Origin: Cetobacterium_A somerae | GTDB taxonomy: Bacteria > Fusobacteriota > Fusobacteriia > Fusobacteriales > Fusobacteriaceae | Assembly: GCF_044784365.2 (NCBI RefSeq) | Contig: NZ_CP173065.2 | Length of the DNA: 64,000 nt | Reading direction: 5' to 3' (one strand) | Part shown: positions 31,313-39,757 of the stretch, in pieces | How the letters are laid out: every line of letters begins with the position of its first letter | Position numbering within the stretch: position 1 is the stretch's first letter | Made by a program: the position numbers and the translations under genes | The notes under the pieces: model-generated | What the model was told of the DNA's origin: nothing | What the model saw: the letters and a program-made list of their open reading frames with translations, nothing else | The model's database searches: none

Positions 31313-34168
31313 TCAATCTCTATCACGATCCTCATCATCCCGTATAACTTTAGCATGGAAATATCCTCCAGTTCCTTGTGAGTTTCCTTTAGATTTTTTT
31401 AATCTATTAAGAATACTCATAAATGTTGAAGATTCATTTCTTCTTGTCATTTCAAAGCCTTCCATTTCTTTTAACAAAGAATATTGCTTTAATAAAACTT
31501 TCAACTTATCTTTTACATGTTTTTCTTGATCCTTTAGTACCGCTAATTCTTTTTGAGGTTTTTCTAAACGTAACATAATAGTTTCGCTTGGAATAATAAA
31601 TTCTATTTCAAAGTTACGTAATTTTTCATTAATATGTTTTAGTTTAGTTTCCATTGATGTAGCATGGTCGTGTTGATTAATTTTTCTAAGTCCTTCCATT
31701 CTTGGAATGATCTCTTCTTTTTCTTCACACAATTTACCATATACACCATTAGTGTGTTGGTTGAGAATCTCTTTTTTAATCTCTTTAATATCACATTCTT
31801 TTTCTTTTATCTTAATTTTTTCAGTAAGATCATTTTTTAAATCGAATAAGTCAGTTATATTTTTTCTTATATCAGTAACAAGCTCTTCTTTTTTATCTGG
31901 AGATAAATTTTTAGGAGAAGTTAAATCTAATTCTACTGTATTAACTATGTTTAAAAGTTTATCAATCTCTTTAGATTTCTTAGAATTTTTTTCTAGCATT
32001 TCTTCAACCTTAACTTTGACTTTTTCTTTAAAATTATCAGTATTTAAGTTAGACAATTTCTTAATTAATTCCTCTTTTTCAATTAAAAGCTTATCTTGTT
32101 CATATAAAAACTCTTGATTAATAGTTCTATCAATTTCATCTAATCTATCATTAATCTTTTTCCATTGTCCTTTACTTAATAAATCTTTGGCTTTTTCTTC
32201 TAAAGCCTCATAAGAAAACTCTATCTTGCCTTTTTGAGATATTAATTTATCTTTAGCAACTAATATAGCAACAGAGTTTTTAAATCTATCCAATGGGTCA
32301 TTAGAATCTTCTAGTTTATCTTTTAAAGTTTTTATTTCCCAGAACTCATTATTTATTTCTTTTCTATACTCTTTCATAATTTTTAATTTATCTGAATTTA
32401 ACTTAATTCTTCCATGAATATCGTCTTGTTGCTGTCTTAATTCTTTTAATTTTTCTCTTGATTCTTTAATAGCTTCTTCAACAAGTTCTTTAATATCGTG
32501 TTTTATTTCAAATCTATCAATTGTACCTTTGTATTTTCTATAATCTTTTTCATATTCTTTAAGTACATTCATATTTACTCTATATTCATAAGATGTTGGA
32601 TCTAATTTCTTTCTTTCTAATTCCTCTTTAGTTTTAAAATATCTAGCTTCATATTCTACTGCTAACTCTTTAATCTCTAAATATTTATTTTGTGATAATT
32701 TTTGACAAATATCTAATTTAATTTTTTCATAATCAGCAATAGCTTTCTGTTCCTCTACTTGTTTGTCTATTACCTCTTTTTGAATAAATAAATCCTTTAG
32801 ATTACTTTGAATTTCTTTGATATATAAGAATAATTCATTAGGTGTAACATCATCTATATACTTTAATTGATAACTATTGTTTCTAAGTAGATGTAGCTCT
32901 TCTACAATTTCCTCTCTACGTTCCATATATTTATCTCTAATGTATCTTTCTTTAGCCAATATCTTATCTTGCATATATGATGTTTCAAAAGTTCTTAAAT
33001 AGGTATTTAAAGATTCAAATTCCTCTTCATACTCTTTAAAGTTTTTATCGTAAACAAGCTCTTTAAAATCTTTTAGTTTATTGTATCTATCAAGTTTTTT
33101 CGCATATTCTCCTTTAGTTAATTGTTGCATAACAATTTCTCTCAACTTATCTGGTTGAGAGTTATAATCAATTTTATTTAATTTTTTAGTTAAATCAACT
33201 TTTAGTGCTTCCATTTCAACAGCATTATCAAAGATTTCTTTAGGTGTTTCAAGTTTGTTTTCAACGACAAAATCAGAAGTCTGCACAACTTCTTTAGAAG
33301 TAATTCCAAATTCTTCACGAACTTTGTTTATGAACTCTTCTTTAGCTTTTGCGTTTTCTTCTGCATAGTTCTTTATCTTTATTCTATATTCCTTCTCTTT
33401 TAATTTAGCAACCTTAATAGCTAACTCAAATCTTTCTACTTCTTGTTTTTCATCTAGTGTTAAAGTTTCTCTATCTTTACGTAGTAATTTACCATTGATA
33501 TTGATAGGTTCTCTATCAAGGAAATCAGCTTTTAAATAGTCTCCGTTTTGTAGAGCTTCTATTCTTCTTGCTTTAAGTGATCTACAATCAATTAGTTCAA
33601 TACCTTTCTCTTTTAACTTCTCATTACAAACTCTTTCCCACGTTTGTCTAATCTCATATAACCCCTCAAATTGTCTCCACTTTTCAACTTTACGACTTCC
33701 CCCTCTTTCAGGGTTAATATTGTTGTATCTTTTAAAAAAAGTTTCTTCGCTTCTTTCCACTCCATCAAGAACTTTTTCATTAAACATTATATGGCAATGA
33801 ATATTATTTAAGGTATCATCTACATTACGTTTATTATGGATAGATAGGCTATATACATATTCATCTTTAAATAACTTCTCACCTAATCTTTTAGCTATTT
33901 CAATGTTCTCTTTAATAGAAAGTTCATGTGGTAAAGAGAACTCTATTTTTCTATATGAATTTTCTAATTTACTTGTATAACTCTCTGCACATTCCCAAAA
34001 GAAAGAGGCGTTATCTTTAGCAAATGTAGGTAGGTTAAAGTTTTCTTTATATACTAACTCTTCTCCTCTTTCACCTACGCTATATTTTCCTTCTCTAGCG
34101 TTGTAAAGATATTTTTCTAAACTACTATGTCCATTAGATGGAGCAACAGTTAAATTATATATTGCCAA
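31313..34168 (-). CDS. MobA/MobL-family relaxase with long coiled-coil tail
   Basis: 951 residues from a TTG start (MAIYNLTV...), chosen because GGAGGTGATTATC precedes it and MobA/L relaxases begin MAIYxLxV. The first ~220 residues are the relaxase: SSLEKYLYNAREGKY, RKIEFSLPHEL, and the metal-binding HUH motif NIHCHIMFNE, then FFKRYNNINPERGG. The remaining ~700 residues are charged coiled-coil, much longer than in plasmid MobA, possibly replacing primase or binding the coupling protein. It nicks oriT and leads the strand into the recipient. A candidate oriT lies directly upstream. Confidence 0.9.
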   Translation of the reverse strand: MAIYNLTVAPSNGHSSLEKYLYNAREGKYSVGERGEELVYKENFNLPTFAKDNASFFWECAESYTSKLENSYRKIEFSLPHELSIKENIEIAKRLGEKLFKDEYVYSLSIHNKRNVDDTLNNIHCHIMFNEKVLDGVERSEETFFKRYNNINPERGGSRKVEKWRQFEGLYEIRQTWERVCNEKLKEKGIELIDCRSLKARRIEALQNGDYLKADFLDREPININGKLLRKDRETLTLDEKQEVERFELAIKVAKLKEKEYRIKIKNYAEENAKAKEEFINKVREEFGITSKEVVQTSDFVVENKLETPKEIFDNAVEMEALKVDLTKKLNKIDYNSQPDKLREIVMQQLTKGEYAKKLDRYNKLKDFKELVYDKNFKEYEEEFESLNTYLRTFETSYMQDKILAKERYIRDKYMERREEIVEELHLLRNNSYQLKYIDDVTPNELFLYIKEIQSNLKDLFIQKEVIDKQVEEQKAIADYEKIKLDICQKLSQNKYLEIKELAVEYEARYFKTKEELERKKLDPTSYEYRVNMNVLKEYEKDYRKYKGTIDRFEIKHDIKELVEEAIKESREKLKELRQQQDDIHGRIKLNSDKLKIMKEYRKEINNEFWEIKTLKDKLEDSNDPLDRFKNSVAILVAKDKLISQKGKIEFSYEALEEKAKDLLSKGQWKKINDRLDEIDRTINQEFLYEQDKLLIEKEELIKKLSNLNTDNFKEKVKVKVEEMLEKNSKKSKEIDKLLNIVNTVELDLTSPKNLSPDKKEELVTDIRKNITDLFDLKNDLTEKIKIKEKECDIKEIKKEILNQHTNGVYGKLCEEKEEIIPRMEGLRKINQHDHATSMETKLKHINEKLRNFEIEFIIPSETIMLRLEKPQKELAVLKDQEKHVKDKLKVLLKQYSLLKEMEGFEMTRRNESSTFMSILNRLKKSKGNSQGTGGYFHAKVIRDDEDRDRD

Positions 34169-34224
34169 GATAATCACCTCCTTCTTAAATTTAAACCCAC
34201 ACTCGCAAGAGTTAATATATCGAG

Positions 34225-34304
34225 TTAGTTGGAAAACTAACGGAAGATATAGGCGATAGCGGTTTGAAAATTGTAAATTTTCACGAACCGCTAATCGTGC
34301 CTCT
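34225..34304 (+). promoter_or_regulatory. Candidate oriT with RSF1010-like nic region
   Basis: Hairpin GTTAGTT / AACTAAC (34225-34242) precedes a larger stem AGCGGTT / AACCGCT (34258-34292, inner GAAAATT / AATTTTC). Directly after it reads AACCGCTAATCGTGCC, which aligns with the RSF1010/R1162 oriT AACCGGTAAATGCGCC at 12 of 16 positions. By analogy the nick falls near 34299. Confidence 0.65.
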
Positions 34305-34320
34305 TTGAGATTTATTTTTT

Positions 34321-34340
34321 AAACTGCCTATTGGCAGTTT
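34321..34340. promoter_or_regulatory. Perfect 8-bp inverted repeat near oriT
   Basis: AAACTGCC TATT GGCAGTTT, followed by TATAGTACTATATAG. It is either a regulator-binding site or part of oriT. Confidence 0.5.
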
Positions 34341-34435
34341 CTTGTATAGTACTATATAGTTATATCTATTTTCAAGAATTATTTTTTTAACCCACTCTTT
34401 TATAATCATTAGATTGTAAGTAAATTTAAATACAT

Positions 34436-34479
34436 AAAGAGAAGCAATTATTAAAAAAATTAAGCAAATGCTTCTCTTT
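34436..34479. terminator. Terminator-like hairpin between oriT region and 34565
   Basis: AAAGAGAAGCA / TGCTTCTCTTT with a 22-bp AT-rich loop. It can serve the minus-strand gene at 34565. Confidence 0.55.
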
Positions 34480-34564
34480 ATTGACAGCTTATTAAAGCTA
34501 CTAAAAAATATTATTTTCTTAAAATAAATAATTATAAAAAAAATAAATAAAAAAATAAATAATT

Positions 34565-34981
34565 TTATATAGAGTTAAAGTCATTATATAATTGTTTTAA
34601 TTTTTTCTTTTCAAAATAATAATGTATTTTAAAGAACGGAGACGTTATAAATTTAATAATTGGATATGGAGAAAATATAATCCAATATTTAAAAAAACTT
34701 AGATAGATTATCATTGATTCTAAAAGTTTACTACGTCTGTTATAGAGAATCCCTTTTCCTTGAGAAAATTTTTCAATTTTATTTAAAGCATATAAGTGAA
34801 GTTCGTATGAACTTTCATAATAATTTTTTAAATTCATTTTCAACAAATGGTGAATAAAAAGACATAATTTAGCTTCACTATAATTAAATTCAAAACAGTA
34901 AAGAGCTAAATTGTAAAAGTAATCTGTTAGTTTCTGATAGTAAACTTTTAATTTAGCAAGTTGAATTAGTAGATGTTTCAT
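34565..34981 (-). CDS. Unknown basic protein of the mobile element, 138 residues
   Basis: Not recognised. Tyr- and Lys-rich helical protein (KLKVYYQKLTDYFYNLALYCFEF; RRSKLLESMIIYLSFFKYWIIF). One hydrophobic stretch (MIIYLSFFKYWIIFSPYPIIKFI) could contact the membrane. The start at 34981 is preferred because AGGAGGCGATT lies before it; the longer version from 35005 would overlap the previous gene. It follows the XRE regulator by 20 bp, so the two share an operon. Confidence 0.55.
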   Translation of the reverse strand: MKHLLIQLAKLKVYYQKLTDYFYNLALYCFEFNYSEAKLCLFIHHLLKMNLKNYYESSYELHLYALNKIEKFSQGKGILYNRRSKLLESMIIYLSFFKYWIIFSPYPIIKFITSPFFKIHYYFEKKKLKQLYNDFNSI

Positions 34982-35001
34982 AAATCGCCTCCTAATAAAA
35001 T

Positions 35002-35478
35002 TCATTTTTTTGTTTTTAAATATTGTAAAAAAGAAAATAATTCATCAAGTGTTCTTTCAGAAGAATTATCTAAAACATGTAATAATAGTTTAATATTTTC
35101 TGGAGTAATTTTTAAATAGAAAGAAGAAAGGATTTTTTCAACTTCATTAGCGGTATATAATTTTTCAACCGAAATTAAATTATCATTATTAAAATCTTCT
35201 TCATCTAAAAAGTTAACAATTCTATATAAAGATTTATAGTCAACATTTAAAAGTTTCGCCAATTTTTTTAATTGAAATGGATTGATTTTTATTTTAGTTC
35301 CATGCTCTATTTTATGTAAATCAGATATATTTATTTTTGCAAGATCCGCTAATTGAGTTAACGAAATATCTTGAGATATTCTCAATTTTTTTATGTAATT
35401 ACCTAGTTCTATTCTATTTTCTTGAGGAGTTTCAAAATTTTGTTCATAAACTAACTCTTCATATTTTTTTAAATTCAT
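35002..35478 (-). CDS. XRE-family regulator of the mobile element
   Basis: 158 residues. The helix-turn-helix lies at about residues 27-80 (GNYIKKLRISQDISLTQLADLAKINISDLHKIEHGTKIKINPFQLKKLAKLLNVD), a full XRE/Cro domain. The C-terminal half is helical and may sense a signal or form dimers. It is divergent from the excisionase-integrase operon, the classical place for a repressor of excision. It has an ATG start with a modest AAGTGAG ribosome site. Confidence 0.85.
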   Translation of the reverse strand: MNLKKYEELVYEQNFETPQENRIELGNYIKKLRISQDISLTQLADLAKINISDLHKIEHGTKIKINPFQLKKLAKLLNVDYKSLYRIVNFLDEEDFNNDNLISVEKLYTANEVEKILSSFYLKITPENIKLLLHVLDNSSERTLDELFSFLQYLKTKK

Positions 35479-35537
35479 AAAATTTTCTCACTTTCTAAAT
35501 GTTTTTTTCAATTATAACATATTTTTTTCAAAAAGTC

Positions 35538-35566
35538 TTTACAATGTCAAAAAATAGTGCTATGCT
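35538..35566 (+). promoter_or_regulatory. Promoter of the excisionase-integrase operon
   Basis: TTTACA, 17 bp, TATGCT, in the divergent region next to the XRE gene. Confidence 0.6.
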
Positions 35567-35571
35567 TTCAC

Positions 35572-35619
35572 TAAAGCAAAATACTTGCGAAAACAAATAT
35601 TTTTTTTTATTTTGCTTTA
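35572..35619. promoter_or_regulatory. Inverted repeat in the leader of the excisionase gene
   Basis: TAAAGCAAAATA and TATTTTGCTTTA form 12 bp of perfect complementarity around a 24-bp loop, just upstream of the excisionase ribosome site. It could be an operator for the XRE regulator or an RNA hairpin. Confidence 0.5.
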
Positions 35620-35637
35620 TCTAAGGAGGACTTTTTT

Positions 35638-35817
35638 ATGAAGATTAAAGAAGACAAATTTTATACTGCTAAAGAGGTAGCTGAAATGATTAAAATGTCA
35701 GAAATGTCAGCTTATAGGTTAATTAGAAAAATGAATGCAGATTTAGAAAAGGAGGGGAAAATAGTGATTAAAGGAAAAATAAGTAAACGATATTTTGAAG
35801 AAAAAACAGGTATTTGA
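35638..35817 (+). CDS. Excisionase-like small DNA-binding protein
   Basis: 59 residues: DKFYTAKEVAEMIKMSEMSAYRLIRKMN is a MerR/Xis-type winged helix, followed by EGKIVIKGKISKRYFEEKTGI, the wing strand typical of plasmid/ICE excisionases. It bends DNA at the att sites and steers the integrase toward excision. It has an ATG start behind AAGGAGGAC and stops 16 bp before the integrase start, so the two are co-transcribed. Confidence 0.8.
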   Translation: MKIKEDKFYTAKEVAEMIKMSEMSAYRLIRKMNADLEKEGKIVIKGKISKRYFEEKTGI

Positions 35818-35833
35818 TAAAAAAGGAGGAGAG

Positions 35834-36916
35834 ATGCCAGTTTATAAAAATAAAAAAACAGGTAAATACTATGTATCTTTTTACTATACAACATGGGAAG
35901 GTAAAAGACAAAGAAAGAAAAAAGAAGGATTTTTAAAGAAAAGGGACGCTGAAAGTTATGAAAGAAATTTTATAGTAAAAAAAGAAGGTGGAGGAAATTT
36001 AACTTTTGATCTACTAGTTGAAATGTATTTAGAAGATCAAAAGGTTAGAGTAAGACCTACAACATATGAGCTACAGAAGGGCATAATAATTAAGCAAATA
36101 CTGCCTTTTTTTAAAGATATGGAAGTAAAGGAAATAAAAGTAGTTAATATCAGACAATGGCAAAATAATCTATTAGATAGAGAAAATAAATATTCTGAGA
36201 CATATTTAAGAACCTTAAATACTAGACTTAGTGCTATATTTAATTATGGAGTAAAAATTCATAATTTATTGGCAAATCCATGTAGAAAATGCGGAACAAT
36301 AGGAAAGAAAAATGCTTCAAGTATGAAGTTTTGGACTAAAGAAGAATATAATATTTTTATACAATCTTTAGAAAATAATTTTATGGCAAAAGTAATATAT
36401 GATATATTTTTTTATACTGGTATGAGGTTAGGGGAGTTACTAGCTTTAACATTAAACGACATTGATTTTGAAAAGAAAATAGTGAAAATAAATAAAACAT
36501 GTGCTAGATTAAAAGGAAAGGATATTATCCAACCACCTAAAACTCCAAAAAGCAATCGCGAGATACAAATACCAGAATTTTTGAGTAATGAAATACAAGA
36601 GTATATTAAAAAGCTATATGATTATAAGGCTAATGAACACCTCTTCCCAGTTACAAAAGATTATTTACATAAAGTAATGAAGAGAGGGGCAAAAGAAACA
36701 GGAGTAAAAAGAATTAGAATACATGACTTAAGACATTCCCATGTAGCGTTATTGATAGAGATGAATTTTTCACCTTTACTTATAGCGGATAGGGTAGGGC
36801 ATGATAATGTTCAAACAACATTACAAACTTATGGACATTTATATCCAAATAAACAAGTAGAAGTTGCAATAAAACTAGATGAACAAATGAGAAGTGAAAA
36901 AAATGATAAAAAATAG
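35834..36916 (+). CDS. Tyrosine site-specific integrase
   Basis: 360 residues from the ATG at 35834, preceded by AAAAGGAGGAGAG. The N-terminal AP2-like arm-binding domain (MPVYKNKKTGKYYVSFYY) is followed by a SAM-like core-binding domain and the catalytic domain: Arg in YTGMRLGELLALTL, Lys near TPKSNREIQIP, HDLRHSHVA with H and R, VGHDNVQTTLQTYGHLYP with the second H and the nucleophilic Tyr. All residues are intact. It catalyses recombination between the 13-bp att core in guaA and the element. It lies 82 bp from the right att repeat. Confidence 0.93.
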   Translation: MPVYKNKKTGKYYVSFYYTTWEGKRQRKKKEGFLKKRDAESYERNFIVKKEGGGNLTFDLLVEMYLEDQKVRVRPTTYELQKGIIIKQILPFFKDMEVKEIKVVNIRQWQNNLLDRENKYSETYLRTLNTRLSAIFNYGVKIHNLLANPCRKCGTIGKKNASSMKFWTKEEYNIFIQSLENNFMAKVIYDIFFYTGMRLGELLALTLNDIDFEKKIVKINKTCARLKGKDIIQPPKTPKSNREIQIPEFLSNEIQEYIKKLYDYKANEHLFPVTKDYLHKVMKRGAKETGVKRIRIHDLRHSHVALLIEMNFSPLLIADRVGHDNVQTTLQTYGHLYPNKQVEVAIKLDEQMRSEKNDKK

Positions 36917-36918
36917 AG

Positions 36919-36927
36919 AATGGTACG
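36919..36927. repeat. Candidate integrase arm-type repeat (pairs with 23670-23678)
   Basis: AATGGTACG occurs here and at 23670-23678, about 80-100 bp inside each end of the element, in direct orientation. A further CGTACG follows at right. Confidence 0.4.
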
Positions 36928-36953
36928 CTTTCGTACGTTGTGGAATAAAAAAA

Positions 36954-36989
36954 ACGCGTAAACCCCTAATTAAAGAGGCTTACACGCCT
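36954..36989 (+). terminator. Terminator-like hairpin after the integrase gene
   Basis: GCGTAAACC / GCTTACACGC-type imperfect stem around CCTAATTAAAGAGG, just before the right att repeat; also usable by guaA on the minus strand. Confidence 0.5.
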
Positions 36990-36998
36990 TGGCCGGTT

Positions 36999-37011
36999 TT
37001 ATTCCCACTCT
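36999..37011. other. Right attachment repeat (attR core) within the guaA 3' end
   Basis: TTATTCCCACTCT includes the guaA stop codon and last codons (IEWE, stop), so insertion leaves guaA intact. Confidence 0.8.
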
Positions 37012-38537
37012 ATTGTAGCAGGTGGCTTAGATGAGATATCGTAAGTTAATCTGTTGATTCCCTTAACCTCATTTATAATTCTATTAGAAACTTTATCTAA
37101 GAACTCATATGGTAATCTAGACCATGTAGCAGTCATAAAGTCAATAGTGTTAGCTGATCTTAAAACAGCAGTGTACTCATAAGTTCTTTCGTCTCCCATA
37201 ACTCCAACTGACTTAACAGGTAAAAGTACAACGAAAGCTTGGCTAACCTCTTTATATAAATCAGCAGCTCTTAACTCTTTAATAAAGATATCGTCAGCTT
37301 CTCTTAAGATATCAGCTTTCTCTTTATCAACTGCTCCTAAGATTCTGATTCCAAGTCCTGGACCTGGGAATGGGTGTCTGTCAACCATGTGAGCAGGAAT
37401 TCCTAACTCTCTTCCAACAGCTCTAACCTCATCTTTGAATAACTCTCTTAAAGGCTCTAACAATTCAAATTGCATATCCTCAGGAAGTCCTCCAACGTTG
37501 TGGTGAGATTTAATTGTAGCAGAAGGTCCTTTTACAGATTGAGACTCTATTACATCTGGATAGATTGTTCCTTGAGCAAGGAATTTAACATCAGTTAATT
37601 TAGATGCCTCATCATTGAATACTTCAACGAACTCTTTTCCAATTATTTTTCTCTTAGCTTCAGGATCAGTAACTCCAGCTAATTTGCTTAGGAATCTCTC
37701 TTCAGCATCAACACATTTAATGTTCATGTGGAAGTTTTCTCCGTAGATTTCCATTACGTTTTTAGCTTCGTCTTTTCTAAGAAGTCCTGTATCAACGAAA
37801 ATACAGATTAATTGATCTCCAATAGCTTTGTGTATTAATGCAGCAGCAACAGAAGAGTCAACTCCTCCAGAAAGTCCAAGTAAAACTTTCTTATCTCCTA
37901 CAGTTTCTTTTATAGATTTAACTGTTTCTTCAATGTAGTTACCCATTGACCAGTTCTTTTCGCATTTAGCAACTCCGAATACGAAGTTTTCTAACATCTT
38001 TGCTCCATACTCAGAGTGAGTAACCTCAGCGTGGTATTGGATACAGTAGATATTTTTTTCAACATTAGCAGAAGCAGCTATACAAGAATCTGTATGAGCG
38101 ATTTGCTTAAATCCTTCTGGTAATACTGTTACGTGGTCTCCATGACTCATCCAAACTTGGTTTAAGTTAGGAACATCTTTGAATAATGGACTTTCTAATT
38201 CGTCAATAATAAGCTCAGCTTTTCCAAACTCTTGCTTATCAGCTCTTTCAACAGTTCCACCTAATAATTGAGAAGTTAATTGCATTCCGTAGCAGATTCC
38301 TAAAACTGGAATTCCTTGCTCATATAATGCCTTTTCAATTGTTGGTGATCCATCTAAATAAACTGAAGCAGGTCCACCAGAAAGGATAATACCTTTAGGC
38401 TCTCTAGCTAAAATATCTTCTAACGGTTCGAAATAAGGAACAACCTCAGCGTAAACTCCCATTTCTCTTACTCTTCTTGCTATTAACTGGTTATACTGAG
38501 AACCAAAGTCAAGAATAATGATGCTATTTTTCTTCAT
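36999..38537 (-). CDS. guaA: GMP synthase (glutamine-hydrolysing)
   Basis: 512 residues, full length. Class I glutamine amidotransferase domain: GGPASVYLD, nucleophile Cys in GICYGMQL (~residue 82), His/Glu in QYHAEVTHSEYG. PP-loop ATP pyrophosphatase: LLGLSGGVDSSVAAAL. C-terminal dimerisation domain ends PPATIEWE. It converts XMP to GMP with glutamine and ATP. ATG at 38537 chosen behind TGGAGGTTTTT. A guanine-type riboswitch precedes it. The 3' end is the integration site of the mobile element, and its last codons are kept unchanged. Confidence 0.97.
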   Translation of the reverse strand: MKKNSIIILDFGSQYNQLIARRVREMGVYAEVVPYFEPLEDILAREPKGIILSGGPASVYLDGSPTIEKALYEQGIPVLGICYGMQLTSQLLGGTVERADKQEFGKAELIIDELESPLFKDVPNLNQVWMSHGDHVTVLPEGFKQIAHTDSCIAASANVEKNIYCIQYHAEVTHSEYGAKMLENFVFGVAKCEKNWSMGNYIEETVKSIKETVGDKKVLLGLSGGVDSSVAAALIHKAIGDQLICIFVDTGLLRKDEAKNVMEIYGENFHMNIKCVDAEERFLSKLAGVTDPEAKRKIIGKEFVEVFNDEASKLTDVKFLAQGTIYPDVIESQSVKGPSATIKSHHNVGGLPEDMQFELLEPLRELFKDEVRAVGRELGIPAHMVDRHPFPGPGLGIRILGAVDKEKADILREADDIFIKELRAADLYKEVSQAFVVLLPVKSVGVMGDERTYEYTAVLRSANTIDFMTATWSRLPYEFLDKVSNRIINEVKGINRLTYDISSKPPATIEWE

Positions 38538-38618
38538 AAAAACCTCCAAAATATAATAAAAAAAGAGACAATCATACTCTATAAAAAAACAGAAGGTAGA
38601 CTAATCCCTTTTATCTTT

Positions 38619-38685
38619 TTCATAGAAACTAATTTACGGTTAGTTGTAGAGACGCCGCACCATATTTGCAACTTATACGAATGAA
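38619..38685 (-). promoter_or_regulatory. Purine riboswitch, guanine-type, upstream of guaA
   Basis: The minus strand reads TTCATTCGTATAAG, AATATGG, GTCTCTAC, CCGTAAAT and TTTCTATGAA, the conserved purine aptamer with P1 TTCAT / ATGAA. The base ahead of the final UAU is C, which specifies guanine over adenine. An expression platform ending in a T tract (38583-38590 region) follows, consistent with attenuation. Confidence 0.88.
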
Positions 38686-38703
38686 TATATTTACTTTTGC
38701 AAC

Positions 38704-38733
38704 ATTCTAGCACATAAATAGAAAGGTTGTCAA
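38704..38733 (-). promoter_or_regulatory. Promoter of the guaA transcript
   Basis: TTGACA, 18 bp, TAGAAT on the minus strand, just upstream of the riboswitch aptamer. Confidence 0.7.
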
Positions 38734-38865
38734 CAATAATTAAATAATTTAATCACAAGTAAAAAGACCTATAATCATATAAAAATAAAAAAATAGTATT
38801 ACATTTAAAAAAATGTTACAATTAAATATAAAATTCATGTTTAAAGTTTGAGAGGATATAAATTT

Positions 38866-39429
38866 ATGAAAAAGACAATTAAAGAGGTTATCGTAGTTGA
38901 AGGAAGAGACGATATATCTGCAGTAAAAGCAGCAGTAGATGCTGAGATTATACAAACTAATGGTTTTGCTATTAGAAAAAAAGGAAACATAGAAAAATTA
39001 AGAGTTGCTTATGAAAATAAAGGGATAATAGTTTTAACAGATCCAGATTTCGTAGGAGAAGAGTTAAGAAAATATATCTTAAAGTTTTTCCCTGAAGCAA
39101 AGCAAGCTTATATAAGCAGAAAAGAAGGATCAAAAGATGGAGATATAGGTGTTGAAAATGCAACTCCAGAAGCGATTATAAAAGCCTTAGAAAATGCAAA
39201 GTGCGAAGTAGTACAAACTACAGAAGCTATATTTACTATGGAGATTTTAATGGACCATAAACTTTCAGGATTTACTGAGTCTAAAGAGTTAAGAGAAAAG
39301 CTTGGAACAGAGTTAAGAATAGGATACTCTAATGCAAAGCAGTTTCTATCTAAATTAAATAGATATGGAATAACTATGGATCAGTTTTTAGCAGCAATAG
39401 ATAACATAAAAAAAACCAAGGAAAATTAA
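38866..39429 (+). CDS. rnmV: Ribonuclease M5
   Basis: 187 residues. TOPRIM motifs are intact: VVEGRDDISAVKAAVD with the catalytic Glu and GIIVLTDPDFVGEELR with the DxD, followed by the RNase M5-specific KQAYISRKEGSKDGDIGVENATPEAI. The enzyme matures the 5S rRNA precursor, usually with protein L18. The ATG at 38866 has GAGAGGA upstream; the TTG at 38848 lacks one. A terminator overlaps the stop. Confidence 0.93.
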   Translation: MKKTIKEVIVVEGRDDISAVKAAVDAEIIQTNGFAIRKKGNIEKLRVAYENKGIIVLTDPDFVGEELRKYILKFFPEAKQAYISRKEGSKDGDIGVENATPEAIIKALENAKCEVVQTTEAIFTMEILMDHKLSGFTESKELREKLGTELRIGYSNAKQFLSKLNRYGITMDQFLAAIDNIKKTKEN

Positions 39430-39446
39430 TCCTTGGTTTTTATTTT
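39414..39446 (+). terminator. Terminator of rnmV
   Basis: AAAACCAAGGA / TCCTTGGTTTT hairpin with T tract, overlapping the last codons. Confidence 0.85.
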
Positions 39447-39466
39447 TCTTTCATTAGGTTTTACTA

Positions 39467-39748
39467 TTAGAAAGAGATTATTTCAGCAGTAGCTTCGTAC
39501 CACTCACCCTCTTCATCTTCTCCAAATTCAATAAAGAAGTTAACTTGAACATCCTCTAAAGTAAATCCAACACAGTTCTCATCCTCTACTGTGAAGAACT
39601 CTATCTTTTTAAACTTTATAGCATCTAACTTTTCTCTTAAATCCTCTCTTTGTTCAAAAAGCTCTAAAATGTCCTCTTTTATAAAGAACTCTCTTTTTTC
39701 GAACTCCTCATTAATTCTATCTATTTTTTTCATTAACTCTTCTGTCAT
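39467..39748 (-). CDS. Small acidic protein of unknown function, 93 residues
   Basis: N-terminal helical part (MTEELMKKIDRINEEFEKREFFIKEDIL), a second charged helix (FEQREDLREKLDAI), then beta strands (VGFTLEDVQVNFFIEFGEDEEGEWYEA). No catalytic motif, signal or membrane segment is seen. It has an ATG start behind GGAGGAAGAT. It lies 9 bp after a 45-residue frame on the same strand, and the two probably form one operon. The family is not recognised. Confidence 0.65.
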   Translation of the reverse strand: MTEELMKKIDRINEEFEKREFFIKEDILELFEQREDLREKLDAIKFKKIEFFTVEDENCVGFTLEDVQVNFFIEFGEDEEGEWYEATAEIISF

Positions 39749-39757
39749 ATCTTCCTC

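Larger units (their letters stand above)
23567..37011. mobile_element. Integrative mobilizable element inserted at the 3' end of guaA (~13.4 kb)
   Basis: The 13-bp sequence TTATTCCCACTCT occurs at 23567-23579 and at 36999-37011, where it forms the last codons of guaA. Between them lie a rep gene, toxin-antitoxin, TrbJ/TrbL-like genes, a MobA/L relaxase with oriT, an excisionase-like gene and a tyrosine integrase next to the right end. AATGGTACG occurs near both ends (23670, 36919), a candidate integrase arm site. No VirB4 or coupling protein is present, so it should be mobilizable, not self-transmissible. guaA is a known integrase target in other bacteria. Confidence 0.85.

Noticed and set aside
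31707..32117. Plus-strand frame inside the relaxase gene
   Set aside because: A shadow of the coiled-coil coding sequence, Ser/Leu-rich and without a ribosome site.
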